From: Azonexus sp.
Lineage (GTDB): Bacteria; Pseudomonadota; Gammaproteobacteria; Burkholderiales; Rhodocyclaceae
Direction of reading: 5' to 3'
Length of the DNA: 64,000 nucleotides
Assembly: GCF_030824335.1 (NCBI RefSeq)
Contig: NZ_JAVBXX010000007.1
Span: forward strand, 1 to 64,000
The position numbers and the translations under genes were made by a program. The notes beneath the pieces are model-generated. The model saw nothing but the letters and a program-made list of their open reading frames with translations. It did not search any database and was not told where the DNA came from. Positions 19,295 to 27,966 of the stretch are shown one piece after another (position 1 is the stretch's first letter; each line of letters opens with the position of its first letter).

Positions 19295-20149
19295 ATGACA
19301 TGCAAACAAGAAATCGTCCAGTGCCTGAGTCCCTCCGGACTGCACCGGATGTCGTACGTCGAGTGGGGCGCCCGGGATAACCCGCGCGTCCTGATCTGCG
19401 TTCATGGTCTGACCCGCAACGCCCGCGATTTCGACGCGCTGGCCGAGGCCTTGTCCGGGCATTACCGGGTGATCTGCCCGGATGTCGTCGGCCGTGGCTT
19501 GAGCGCGCATCTGCGCGATCCATCCGGCTACACGGTGCCGCAATACTTGGCCGACATGGTGACGCTGATTGCCCGGTTGAACGTGGAAAGCGTGCACTGG
19601 CTGGGCACCTCGATGGGCGGGCTGATCGGCATGGCGCTGGCGGCGCAGGAACACAGCCCGATCCGCAAACTGGTATTGAACGATGTGGGTCCCGTCCTGG
19701 ATGTCGCATCGCTGCAACGCATCGCCACCTACGTCGGGGCCGATCCCAACTGGGCGACCGTTGACGAAGCCATGGCTTACGTTAAATTGATCAGTGCGAC
19801 CTTCGGGCCGTTGAGCGAAGCGCAGTGGTATCACTTGACTGAGCACAGCATTGCCCGCCGGCCGGATGGGCGCTGGGAGTTTCGTTACGATCCGCGCATC
19901 GCCGAAGCCTACAAGGCCGCCTTTACCGGCAAGCATATCGACCTATGGCCGCTCTACCAGGCGATCAGTTGTCCGACTTTGGTTATCCGTGGTGCTGAAT
20001 CCGACTTGTTGGCGCGGGAAACCTGGCAACAAATGGGTTCTTGCGGTCCACGGGCAAAACTGGCCGAAATCCCCGGTGTCGGGCACGCCCCGATGTTTCA
20101 ATCGGACGAACAGATTGCCATCGTCCGTGATTTTCTATTGAGCGCATGA
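19295..20149 (+). CDS. Alpha/beta hydrolase
   Basis: A 284-residue soluble hydrolase of the alpha/beta fold. HGLTRNARDFD gives the oxyanion region, LGTSMGG the nucleophile elbow, and VGHAPMF the catalytic His; the acid is probably in RGAESDLL. AGGAGGAAG lies just before the ATG at 19295 and decides the start over an upstream ATG inside comEC. Its stop overlaps the next hydrolase by the ATGA tetranucleotide, so the two are co-translated. The substrate is unknown; ester or C-C bond hydrolysis in aromatic or acyl metabolism are both possible. Confidence 0.87.
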   Translation: MTCKQEIVQCLSPSGLHRMSYVEWGARDNPRVLICVHGLTRNARDFDALAEALSGHYRVICPDVVGRGLSAHLRDPSGYTVPQYLADMVTLIARLNVESVHWLGTSMGGLIGMALAAQEHSPIRKLVLNDVGPVLDVASLQRIATYVGADPNWATVDEAMAYVKLISATFGPLSEAQWYHLTEHSIARRPDGRWEFRYDPRIAEAYKAAFTGKHIDLWPLYQAISCPTLVIRGAESDLLARETWQQMGSCGPRAKLAEIPGVGHAPMFQSDEQIAIVRDFLLSA

Positions 20150-20922
20150 AACAGATACTGATTGATGGATTGCGGTTGGAATACCGCGATATTCCGGCGA
20201 CGGTCGACGGTCGTCCGCCGCTGGTTTTGCTGCATGAAGGCTTGGGCTGCGTCGCCATGTGGCGGGATTTTCCCGAGCAGTTGGCGACAGCTACCGGTTG
20301 TCGTGTCATGGTTTATTCCCGGCCGGGTTACGGTCATTCCGATCCGCATCCCGCAGCCCGTACGCCGCGTTACATGCATCGTGAAGGCGAGGAAATACTC
20401 CCGGCGCTGCTTGCCGGATTGGGTATCGAACGGCCGATCCTGATCGGCCACAGCGACGGCGGCAGCATTGCGCTGATCTGCGCCGGAAAATTTCCCGATC
20501 TGCCGGCCGGCCTGGTCGTCATGGCGCCGCACGAGTTCGTCGAGGCGGAAACCCTGAGCGGCATCCGTGCCGCCCGCGAATTCTGGCAGACCTCCGACTG
20601 GCCGCAAAAACTCGGGCGTTATCACCGGGATGTGCAGCAGGTATTCAGCGACTGGAACGATTGCTGGCTATCCGCCGCTTTTCGCGAATGGAATATTGAG
20701 GACTATCTGCCGTCGATTCGTTGTCCCGTGCTGGCCATTCAGGGCTGGGACGATGAATACGCCACCATGCGCCAGATCGATGTGATCGCCGAACGGGTAC
20801 ACGACAGCGAATTGCTCAAGCTGCACGATTGCGGGCATACGCCGCAACGCGACCAGACAGCGGTAGTACTCGCGGCAATTAGCCGCTTGGTCGATGCGGT
20901 GGCGTCTGTTCGGCAGCCTTGA
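20146..20922 (+). CDS. Alpha/beta hydrolase
   Basis: A 258-residue second alpha/beta hydrolase, translationally coupled to the preceding one. LHEGLGCVAMWRDFP forms the oxyanion loop, IGHSDGGSIAL the nucleophile elbow, and DCGHTPQRDQ the catalytic His. It differs from its neighbour in the cap region (about 125-185), so the pair are not recent duplicates; a two-step or two-substrate process is the simplest inference. No signal peptide, so cytoplasmic. Confidence 0.87.
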   Translation: MKQILIDGLRLEYRDIPATVDGRPPLVLLHEGLGCVAMWRDFPEQLATATGCRVMVYSRPGYGHSDPHPAARTPRYMHREGEEILPALLAGLGIERPILIGHSDGGSIALICAGKFPDLPAGLVVMAPHEFVEAETLSGIRAAREFWQTSDWPQKLGRYHRDVQQVFSDWNDCWLSAAFREWNIEDYLPSIRCPVLAIQGWDDEYATMRQIDVIAERVHDSELLKLHDCGHTPQRDQTAVVLAAISRLVDAVASVRQP

Positions 20923-20956
20923 ATAGGCAGAGGTCGTTGCCAGAAAATGGCTGCTG

Positions 20957-20992
20957 GGCCAAAGGATTTCATTCATACTATGACCTTTGGCC
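20957..20992. repeat. Inverted repeat before the haem diguanylate cyclase gene
   Basis: GGCCAAAGG and CCTTTGGCC, 9-bp perfect arms separated by 18 bases, between the hydrolase stop and the cyclase start. There is no T run, so an operator or mRNA hairpin is more likely than a terminator. Confidence 0.4.
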
Positions 20993-21062
20993 TAGCCTCC
21001 TGGTGCACTCCGCTTTGTGCCGGAGGGTTTGAGTTGCGCTGATCACACCCAGAGACGCAAAT

Positions 21063-22346
21063 ATGACCACATTCAGGATCAACACGCCCAGTCGCTGGAG
21101 CATAGGCTGGCTGCTGATCATGGTCTTTGTTACCGGTCTTCTGCTCGCCTCGGTGTTGGCCTGTTCGATGTTCATTTCCTACCGGATGACGGCGGTCAGC
21201 AACATGGCCAAGGCCGATGGGCAACGCATAGCGTCCCTGGCTTTCGAACATCTTTACTCGGTCATGCGCAAAGGTAGCGAGCGGGCCGAGATTGACGATT
21301 TGATCCTGCATGTTCAACGTCGTTTACCGGGGTATCGTGTGGCGATCATTCGCGGTGCCCCGGTGGTCCGCCAGTTTGGCGATCGTCCCGGACAGGATGT
21401 CTTGCGTCGCGATGATCCCGTTCTGGCCGAGGTACTGCAAACAGGCAAGGATTACAGCGGGCAGGCAGGTCTCAACCAGCGCTATGTGCTGGCAATTCGC
21501 GCCACCGGAGAATGTCAGGCCTGCCATACCGGCATTCAACCGGGCGAGGTCAATGGCGTGGTGGATGTCAGTGTCCCGCTGGCCATGCTGGAGGCGCCAA
21601 TCACGGATTTGGCCTACCAGATCATGTATGTCGTTCTGGCACTGCTGTTCCTGCTTTTTTTGCTCACTTACCTGATTTTGCGCAGTTGGGTCAGTCGTCC
21701 GATACAGGAATTGGCGCATGTCGTGTCGATGCTCTTCAAAGCCCGCGACTACGGCCACAAGGTTCAGATCGGCAAGGTCTGGCCGCGCGAAGTGCGTGTG
21801 TTGGCCGTCAATTTCAACCTGTTGATGCGCCAGGTGCGCGAGTCGCACCAGCGACTTGAGGAAAGTTCGCGGCGCGATCCCTTAACCGGCCTGTTCAACC
21901 GCCGCCACATGGATGAGGTGTTCGATCTGGCAGCTCGGGATGCCGCAGGAAACGGGCGTCCTTTCACCATTCTGCAGATCGACCTCGATGGTTTCAAAAG
22001 GATCAATGACCAATACGGTCATGCTGCAGGTGACGCCTTGCTTTTGCGTGTTGGCAAAGCCTTGCAATCAGCGGTTCGGGAATCGGAAGTGGTAGCCCGG
22101 ATGGGCGGCGATGAGTTTGCCGTACTGGCGTTTGTTGAAAACGACAAGGGAGCAGAGCAATTGTCCCTGCGTTTGCGCCAAGCCATCGAATCCTGCACGC
22201 TCCGCCTGAATGAGCAAATCATCCAGGCGGCTTGCAGCATCGGTAGCGCGCGCTCATCCGAACATGGCAATCGGCTGGTCGACGTTCTCGAAGCGGCTGA
22301 TCTTGCCATGTACCGGGACAAGGCTGCCCGGCGGCGGCAGCCTTAG
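21063..22346 (+). CDS. Membrane diguanylate cyclase with periplasmic haem c motif
   Basis: A 427-residue inner-membrane protein that should make cyclic di-GMP. There is a helix at about 14-40, then a periplasmic domain (about 45-190) carrying CQACH at 151-155, the covalent haem c attachment motif, in the context of a DUF3365-like sensor; a second helix lies at about 191-213, then HAMP-like linker and GGDEF domain with an intact GGDEF at 348-352. The usual inhibitory RxxD site is RESE, so product inhibition is probably lost. The layout suggests redox, O2, CO or NO sensing at the haem. Weak AGAG before the ATG. Confidence 0.9.
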   Translation: MTTFRINTPSRWSIGWLLIMVFVTGLLLASVLACSMFISYRMTAVSNMAKADGQRIASLAFEHLYSVMRKGSERAEIDDLILHVQRRLPGYRVAIIRGAPVVRQFGDRPGQDVLRRDDPVLAEVLQTGKDYSGQAGLNQRYVLAIRATGECQACHTGIQPGEVNGVVDVSVPLAMLEAPITDLAYQIMYVVLALLFLLFLLTYLILRSWVSRPIQELAHVVSMLFKARDYGHKVQIGKVWPREVRVLAVNFNLLMRQVRESHQRLEESSRRDPLTGLFNRRHMDEVFDLAARDAAGNGRPFTILQIDLDGFKRINDQYGHAAGDALLLRVGKALQSAVRESEVVARMGGDEFAVLAFVENDKGAEQLSLRLRQAIESCTLRLNEQIIQAACSIGSARSSEHGNRLVDVLEAADLAMYRDKAARRRQP

Positions 22347-22410
22347 CCTCGGCCGGTAGGCTGGATCATCGGGCGCTTGCCTGCCAGGCAGGGGATCGTC
22401 GGGCAGAAAG

Positions 22411-24075
22411 TCATCGGGAGGGATTAGGTGCTGTATTGGCTACCTGGTTGATCAGCGCCAGCTCTTGACTGCGAGGCAGGGTGATTAAGCGATCGGTTTG
22501 GGTGCCAAACTCCATCACGGTGGGGTGGTCAGGATCAAAGATCGGCCAGACTGCTTCGGAAGCTTGGGGGTGCCCTGTTCGAGCAAAATGTACCCAGGAG
22601 GCAAGCATCCGCGCCGACAATGCCTTGTCAGCAGGGTGGATCGTCCAGTCAGAAGCCTTCAGGGTACCCATTGCATAGGGAATTTCAGCACCATGAAAAA
22701 CGCCCAGCTCTTTGGCTTTCCCCTCCAGGTAGCGGTGGTTTGGCGGCAGGTCTGGCTTGTGCGCGAAATGGTAGAGGTACACGGGTTGCTTGCTCGAATG
22801 ACGATGCATGGTCGCCCAGTTAAGGGTGCCCACTTTAAGTGCCTGATCGCCAAACAGAGCATGTCCTTGTTTTTGCGCTTCAGTTGTATTGGTTGCGGGA
22901 TAGAGTTTTTCGGCAACGATAGCTTGTTCGCCGTACAAATCTTTCAGGATATTGCTCAGCCCCTCGACGGTGCCATTTCCTAAAGGAGGGAAAACAGATC
23001 CTTCGTTTTTGTTGAAGCCGACCAATAAGGGAACCCGATGCTGTTTCCCCGCAGCAAAAATGGCATGCGGTTTGTCGGGAAGTATCCAGCCATCCACTAC
23101 CGGACAAAATGATTGAGACGCAGCGCCAGTGTTGACCAGAGACTGGGCGGGCAGGGCGCGTAAATCATCCAGGGAATTTGCTTTCAGCATCTTGGCGAAT
23201 GCGACGCCGTTTGTTTCTTGAGTGGCAAGTGATTCCAGTCGGGCCAGGGGACCGAAACCGCTCATCGCGGCGCCGCTTTGTCCGATGGCTCGATGGAATA
23301 GCCCCTTCGCCAGCGGGGAAGTCATCAGGTAGTTAACGCTGAACGATCCGGCGGACTGACCAAATACGGTGACGTTGTCCGGGTCGCCGCCAAAATGGGA
23401 GATATTCTTCTGGACCCATTGGAGGGCGGCAATCTGATCCAGCAAGCCGTAGTTGCCGGATACGCCGTGTTCGGATTCGGCACTCAGTGATGGATGTGCG
23501 AAGAAGCCCAAGGCGCCAAGCCGGTAGTTGATCGACACGACAACGACATCATGGCGGGCAAGGGTGTTGCCCCAATAGAGCGGGTTTGAACTGGAACCGT
23601 AAGTCCAGTCACCGCCGTAAATCCACACCATGACCGGCAGGGGCTTCGCCGGTTTTGCTTCGGGTGTCCAGACGTTGAGCATGAGGCAATCCTCGCTCAT
23701 CGCAGTCGTGGGCTCGAAATACACTGAGCTCCGGTAGTTGGGCGGCGTAAAGGGGCTTGCCGTCATTTGCTCGGCGCGCCGGATTCCCTGCCAGGGTATG
23801 ACCGGCTGTGGCGGTTTCCAGCGCAGTTGTCCCACAGGAGGCGCGGCATAGGGAATGCCAAGATAAGCGGCTACACCCTCCGTGGTGCTCTGCGTCCCTG
23901 CCACCAGCCCACCGGTGACACGAACCGGGCGAAATGCCTGCTGGCTCCCGTTCGAGAAATTCTGTGCCTGTGCCAAAGACACCAATGACGTGCCTGCGCC
24001 TGCGATCAGTGTCTGGATGAATCGACGCCGATTGAAATGTGGTGCCGCCAAAGCTTGCTCCGGTGATTCATTCAT
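22411..24075 (-). CDS. Exported carboxylesterase (type B)
   Basis: A 554-residue alpha/beta hydrolase of the carboxylesterase/lipase type B family, probably periplasmic. The N-terminus has a Tat-like signal (FNRRRFIQTLIAGAG, cut near AQAQ). Family hallmarks: SEDCLMLNVWTP, WIYGGDW in place of the usual HGGG-type oxyanion loop, FGQSAGS with nucleophile Ser241, Glu in FNKNEGSVF, and His in FHGAEIPYAMG. The ATG at 24075 has GAGGA upstream; the longer frame adds an unlikely charged leader. It stands alone, and a substrate is not evident. GC and codon use are slightly lower than in its neighbours. Confidence 0.9.
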   Translation of the reverse strand: MNESPEQALAAPHFNRRRFIQTLIAGAGTSLVSLAQAQNFSNGSQQAFRPVRVTGGLVAGTQSTTEGVAAYLGIPYAAPPVGQLRWKPPQPVIPWQGIRRAEQMTASPFTPPNYRSSVYFEPTTAMSEDCLMLNVWTPEAKPAKPLPVMVWIYGGDWTYGSSSNPLYWGNTLARHDVVVVSINYRLGALGFFAHPSLSAESEHGVSGNYGLLDQIAALQWVQKNISHFGGDPDNVTVFGQSAGSFSVNYLMTSPLAKGLFHRAIGQSGAAMSGFGPLARLESLATQETNGVAFAKMLKANSLDDLRALPAQSLVNTGAASQSFCPVVDGWILPDKPHAIFAAGKQHRVPLLVGFNKNEGSVFPPLGNGTVEGLSNILKDLYGEQAIVAEKLYPATNTTEAQKQGHALFGDQALKVGTLNWATMHRHSSKQPVYLYHFAHKPDLPPNHRYLEGKAKELGVFHGAEIPYAMGTLKASDWTIHPADKALSARMLASWVHFARTGHPQASEAVWPIFDPDHPTVMEFGTQTDRLITLPRSQELALINQVANTAPNPSR

Positions 24076-24178
24076 CTTCGAGTCCTCATCAAAAACATTA
24101 ATGCAATCCCGCGACAGGATAGCTCTCATTCAAATGGGATGCTATTCGGTGAGCGTCAGCAGCCGACTTCCTGCTGGA

Positions 24179-24700
24179 TTACAGTTCGACCAGTTGTTCC
24201 CGGTAGCGTCGGGCATTGGCGACGTAGTGCGCGGCAGAGGCTTTCAGTCGGGCAACGTCTTCGTCGCTGAGTTCGCGCACCACTTTGCCCGGCGAGCCGA
24301 CGATCAGGCTGCGGTCGGGGAAAACCTTGCCTTCGGGAATCAGCGTGTTGGCGCCGACGATGCAGCTCTTGCCGATCACGGCGCGGTTGAGGATGACCGA
24401 GCCGATACCGATCAGGCTGCCGTCGCCAACCGTGCAGCCATGCAGCATGACCAGGTGACCAACGGTCACATCGTTGCCGATGTGCATCGGTACACCTTCG
24501 TCGGTATGCAGTACCGAGCCATCCTGGATATTGGTGTTCTGGCCGATGTGGATCGGATCGTTGTCGCCGCGCAGCGTGGCATTCCACCAGATCGAGGCGT
24601 TGGCGCCCAAGCGCACGTCGCCGATGATCGTCGCATTGGGGGCAATCCAGGCCTGGTCGCCGAGTTGCGGGGTTTTGTCGCCGAGTTTGAAGAGGGGCAT
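24179..24700 (-). CDS. Gamma-class carbonic anhydrase family protein
   Basis: A 173-residue left-handed beta-helix protein of the gamma-carbonic anhydrase/YrdA family. Hexapeptide repeats run from about residue 15 to 140 ([22 protein letters not shown]). The three candidate zinc-binding His residues appear in VLHTDEG and GHLVMLHGC. The short acidic loop of archaeal Cam is missing, as in the bacterial members whose activity is often undetectable. The ATG at 24700 has GGAGA a few bases upstream. Cytoplasmic trimer expected. Enzymatic function is therefore probable by family but not certain. Confidence 0.92.
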   Translation of the reverse strand: MPLFKLGDKTPQLGDQAWIAPNATIIGDVRLGANASIWWNATLRGDNDPIHIGQNTNIQDGSVLHTDEGVPMHIGNDVTVGHLVMLHGCTVGDGSLIGIGSVILNRAVIGKSCIVGANTLIPEGKVFPDRSLIVGSPGKVVRELSDEDVARLKASAAHYVANARRYREQLVEL

Positions 24701-24841
24701 GTTGTCTCCGGGGAAAATGGTGTTTTTTGCGGCCATAGAACCAAAGGCTGGCCCTAGGGGCGACCGCAAAAATGAATGATAAATCGGCCGGTTCATTGCC
24801 GGCCTTCCATTTTGCCCCGATATTTGCTGGCGCCGAATGGC

Positions 24842-27388
24842 TCAGACTTCTGCCGGCTCTTCCATCGCCGTTGGCAAGTCAATTGCGTGGCAGGGCAAGC
24901 GGAATTCCACGCTTGTCCCTTGGCCTGGCTGGCTTTCCACCCGGATGTCGCCTTGCATCAGTTCGAGAATGCGTTTGCTGATGGCCAGCCCCAGTCCGGT
25001 ACCGCCGAATCGGCGGGTGGTCGATGCATCGGCCTGGGTGAACGGGTTGAAGAGGTCGGCCAGTTGTTCTTCGTTCATGCCGATGCCGGTATCGCTCACC
25101 CGGAAAACGAGCATCTCGCCTTGCTGCGTGAGCGACAGCGCAACTTCTCCCTGCTCGGTAAACTTGATCGCATTGGACAGCACATTGAGCAACACCTGTC
25201 CGATGCGCAAGGGGTCGCTGCTGCAGGTTTCCGGCAGGTTCGGCGCGAGCGCGACAGTCAGGTTCAGTTGTTTGGCTTCGGCGCGTTCCCGGACCAGATC
25301 GAGCGAATGTTCGACCAGGTCACGCAGGTGAACTTCGGTCTGTTCGATATTCAATTTGCCGGCTTCAATCTTGGAGAAGTCGAGCACATCGTTGATCACG
25401 CCGAGCAGGCGTTTGCCGGACAAAATGATCTTGCGCAAGGCATCCTGGGTCTTTTCGCTGTTTTGGTAATGGCGCAGGCCGATTTCGGCAAAGCCGAGCA
25501 CGCCGTTCAGCGGGGTACGGATTTCGTGGCTCATGTTGGCCAGGAACTGGCTGCGCATGCGTGCCAGATTTTCGGCAGCGACCAGCGCACGTTCGCGGGC
25601 CTCGGCTGCGGCGCGCTGTTCGCTCATGTCGACAAAACTGACGACGGCACCGATCGTCTTGCCTTCCTGCAGCATCGGGTGCACTGCGTACATCACCGGG
25701 ATGGCATGGCCGTCGGCATGCCAATACACCTCGTCAACGATGCGTATCGTATGGCCGAATGACAATGCATTGTGGCTCTTGCATTCGCTCAGCGGGTAGG
25801 CGGAGCCATCGCTTCGGTGATGGTGGAACAAGCGGTGGGCATGCTGACCAATCGCCTGTTCCTGGCTGAAACCCAGCAGATCGCAGGCTGCCTTGTTGAT
25901 GAATGTGATGAATCCGGCGACATCAATGCCGTACAGGCCATCGGCGCTGGATTGCAGGATGTGGCTGGCGCGCGCTTCGGTTTCCAGCAGGGCTGTCGTC
26001 CGTTGTTCGACCAGGTGTTCCAGTTGGCGCCGGTATTGTTCCAGTTCTTCCTCATCCTGTTTGCGTCGGCTGATGTCGCGGGTGATCGCCAGATGGCTCG
26101 TCTGGCCGTGATCGTGCATCGGGACGGCGTGGGTTTCCAGCCAGCGGCGGTTGCCTTTCAGGCCGATGACCTCGAACTCGAGCTGGGCGCGATGTCCGCT
26201 GATGACCCGGCGGTGCATTTCGGCAAAGGCTTCCCGGTCTTTGGGGGCGATCAGGTCAAGTACCGGCAATTGGAAAATCTGCGCAATTGAGTCGGCTTCA
26301 ATGATGGCCAGGCCGGCTGGATTCATTTCAAGCAGCCTGCCCTCGGCATCGACGACCTTGATGCAGTCCGGTTCGTTTTCGATGATGGTTTTCAGGCGCA
26401 GTTCCCGTTCGGCCAGCGCCTTGGCATTTCGTTCCGCGTTGCGCAGCAAATGGAGAATGAATCCGCCCATGAGCAGGGAAACCAGCATATAACCAAACGC
26501 AATACTCAACGTGTGGACCAGTTCCTTGTTCCAGCCCGCAAGGTAATCGTTGCTGGCCACGCCGACAAAAAGGAACATCGGTGCCTTGTTCTGACGGTGG
26601 AAGCTGATAAGACGTTCAAATCCGTCAGAGCCCTTGGGGGTGAAGTAGGTCGCTGAATTGATTCCGGATTCATAAATCTTCCGGAGTTCGGGGGATACTG
26701 AACTGTCACCGATTTGTCCGGCCGGTTTGTCGGGAATGGCGGGCGTTCGGGTGATCAGGCCAAGCTTTGCATCACGCAAAACCAGTGTTCCGTTCGGGCC
26801 GACCTGAAAGCCGGAAAGCAGTTCGGTAAAGTGGCTGACGGCGATGGGCGCTGAAATCACGCCGGCGAAGCGACCATCCGGTGCGTTGTAGCGCTGGGCG
26901 AAGCCGACGATATGTTTTTTGGCTACTCGCCCCATGACCGGTTTGGAAATCTGCAGGGCTTTGTCGGTGTGGTCCCGGTGATACTGGAAATAATCGCGGT
27001 CAGCCCAGTGGACCCCTGCATTCTTGTCCAGACCTTTGCCCAGGATGACCCGGCCTTTGGCATCGGCAACCCGAAAGGCTTCGACTTCGGGCAAACGTTT
27101 TTCCTGCCGGGCAATGAAGGCATTCATCGCCGCTTCGTCAATCCCACCGGCAGCCAACTGGCGTTCGAGTTCGTCGGCGACCGTATGCAAGGCCAGGTCG
27201 ATCTTCTCGATGCTGTTCGACAGGGAGAGATCGACCGCTTTGGCGACATTCCGGGTTTGTATTTCAGCCCGTTCGACATATTGCTGCCGGCTGTTGTAGA
27301 GCGAAAAGCCTGATAGCGTCAGAAACAGGATATTTGAACCAATAATGGCCGTAATCAGTAAGGCGCGCAGGCGGAGATTTTGTCGCAT
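24842..27388 (-). CDS. Sensor histidine kinase with Cache and two PAS domains
   Basis: An 848-residue membrane kinase. Helix at about 9-30, periplasmic double-Cache-like region (about 35-285; YFQYHRDHTDKALQISKPV), second helix at about 290-312, PAS 1 (about 325-450), coiled coil, PAS 2 (about 480-595), HisKA with phospho-acceptor His621 in [12 protein letters not shown], and an ATPase domain with [16 protein letters not shown]. There is no receiver domain, so the phosphate must go to a separate regulator; none is adjacent. The start is uncertain: the ATG at 27388 begins a proper membrane anchor, and a GTG 30 bases upstream is the alternative; neither has a strong ribosome site. Confidence 0.9.
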   Translation of the reverse strand: MRQNLRLRALLITAIIGSNILFLTLSGFSLYNSRQQYVERAEIQTRNVAKAVDLSLSNSIEKIDLALHTVADELERQLAAGGIDEAAMNAFIARQEKRLPEVEAFRVADAKGRVILGKGLDKNAGVHWADRDYFQYHRDHTDKALQISKPVMGRVAKKHIVGFAQRYNAPDGRFAGVISAPIAVSHFTELLSGFQVGPNGTLVLRDAKLGLITRTPAIPDKPAGQIGDSSVSPELRKIYESGINSATYFTPKGSDGFERLISFHRQNKAPMFLFVGVASNDYLAGWNKELVHTLSIAFGYMLVSLLMGGFILHLLRNAERNAKALAERELRLKTIIENEPDCIKVVDAEGRLLEMNPAGLAIIEADSIAQIFQLPVLDLIAPKDREAFAEMHRRVISGHRAQLEFEVIGLKGNRRWLETHAVPMHDHGQTSHLAITRDISRRKQDEEELEQYRRQLEHLVEQRTTALLETEARASHILQSSADGLYGIDVAGFITFINKAACDLLGFSQEQAIGQHAHRLFHHHRSDGSAYPLSECKSHNALSFGHTIRIVDEVYWHADGHAIPVMYAVHPMLQEGKTIGAVVSFVDMSEQRAAAEARERALVAAENLARMRSQFLANMSHEIRTPLNGVLGFAEIGLRHYQNSEKTQDALRKIILSGKRLLGVINDVLDFSKIEAGKLNIEQTEVHLRDLVEHSLDLVRERAEAKQLNLTVALAPNLPETCSSDPLRIGQVLLNVLSNAIKFTEQGEVALSLTQQGEMLVFRVSDTGIGMNEEQLADLFNPFTQADASTTRRFGGTGLGLAISKRILELMQGDIRVESQPGQGTSVEFRLPCHAIDLPTAMEEPAEV

Positions 27389-27598
27389 GGTCTTTTGGGT
27401 ACAAGCCAATTCCGACACAAGTACAGCATGCTCATGCAGCAGAGCCCTGAGTTTGGTACGGATATTCAGTCAATACGCCGATGTTACGCCTTTAGTAATA
27501 GATGGCATAGCATCAATGTTCAGGAAATGCTTATTTAGCCTGTTGTTGATGCTCGGGTGGGCTGGCATCATGCGGTCAACGTTCCAGGAGAAGCAAAA

Positions 27599-27955
27599 TT
27601 GGCCGATTTAAGTGCGTTGACCGCAGAATTGCTGGCTTTTCGCGATGCCCGCGATTGGCGCCAGTTTCACAGCCTGCGCAATCTGATCGTTTCGCTCAAT
27701 CTCGAAGCGGCCGAATTGCTCGAATTGACGCAGTGGAAGAGTGATGGCGAAGTCGAGGCTTTGGCGGACGACCCGGCCAGTGCCGAGGCGCTGCGCGATG
27801 AATGCGCCGACGTACTGCTCTATCTGCTGCTGATTGCCGACAAGGCGGGTATTGATCTAGCGGCTGCAGCGCGGGAAAAGCTGCTGAAGAATGGAGAAAA
27901 ATATCCGGTAGAGAAGGCCTTCGGCTCACGTGCCAAATACACTGCATTGACCTGA
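27599..27955 (+). CDS. MazG-like nucleotide pyrophosphohydrolase
   Basis: A 118-residue all-alpha NTP pyrophosphatase of the MazG/dCTPase (RS21-C6) type, likely cleaning non-canonical or excess dNTPs. Metal-binding signature EAAELLE (about 41-47) and the second acidic set DECADVLLYLL (about 70-80) are intact. The start is TTG at 27599: AGGAGAAG ends five bases before it, and the conserved domain begins there; an upstream ATG has no ribosome site. It is alone, in a divergent/convergent position between two kinase genes. Confidence 0.88.
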   Translation: MADLSALTAELLAFRDARDWRQFHSLRNLIVSLNLEAAELLELTQWKSDGEVEALADDPASAEALRDECADVLLYLLLIADKAGIDLAAAAREKLLKNGEKYPVEKAFGSRAKYTALT

Positions 27956-27966
27956 CGACGGCCGGC

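Noticed and set aside
20957..20992. Terminator of the hydrolase pair
   Set aside because: The stem is good but the loop is 18 bases and no T run follows.
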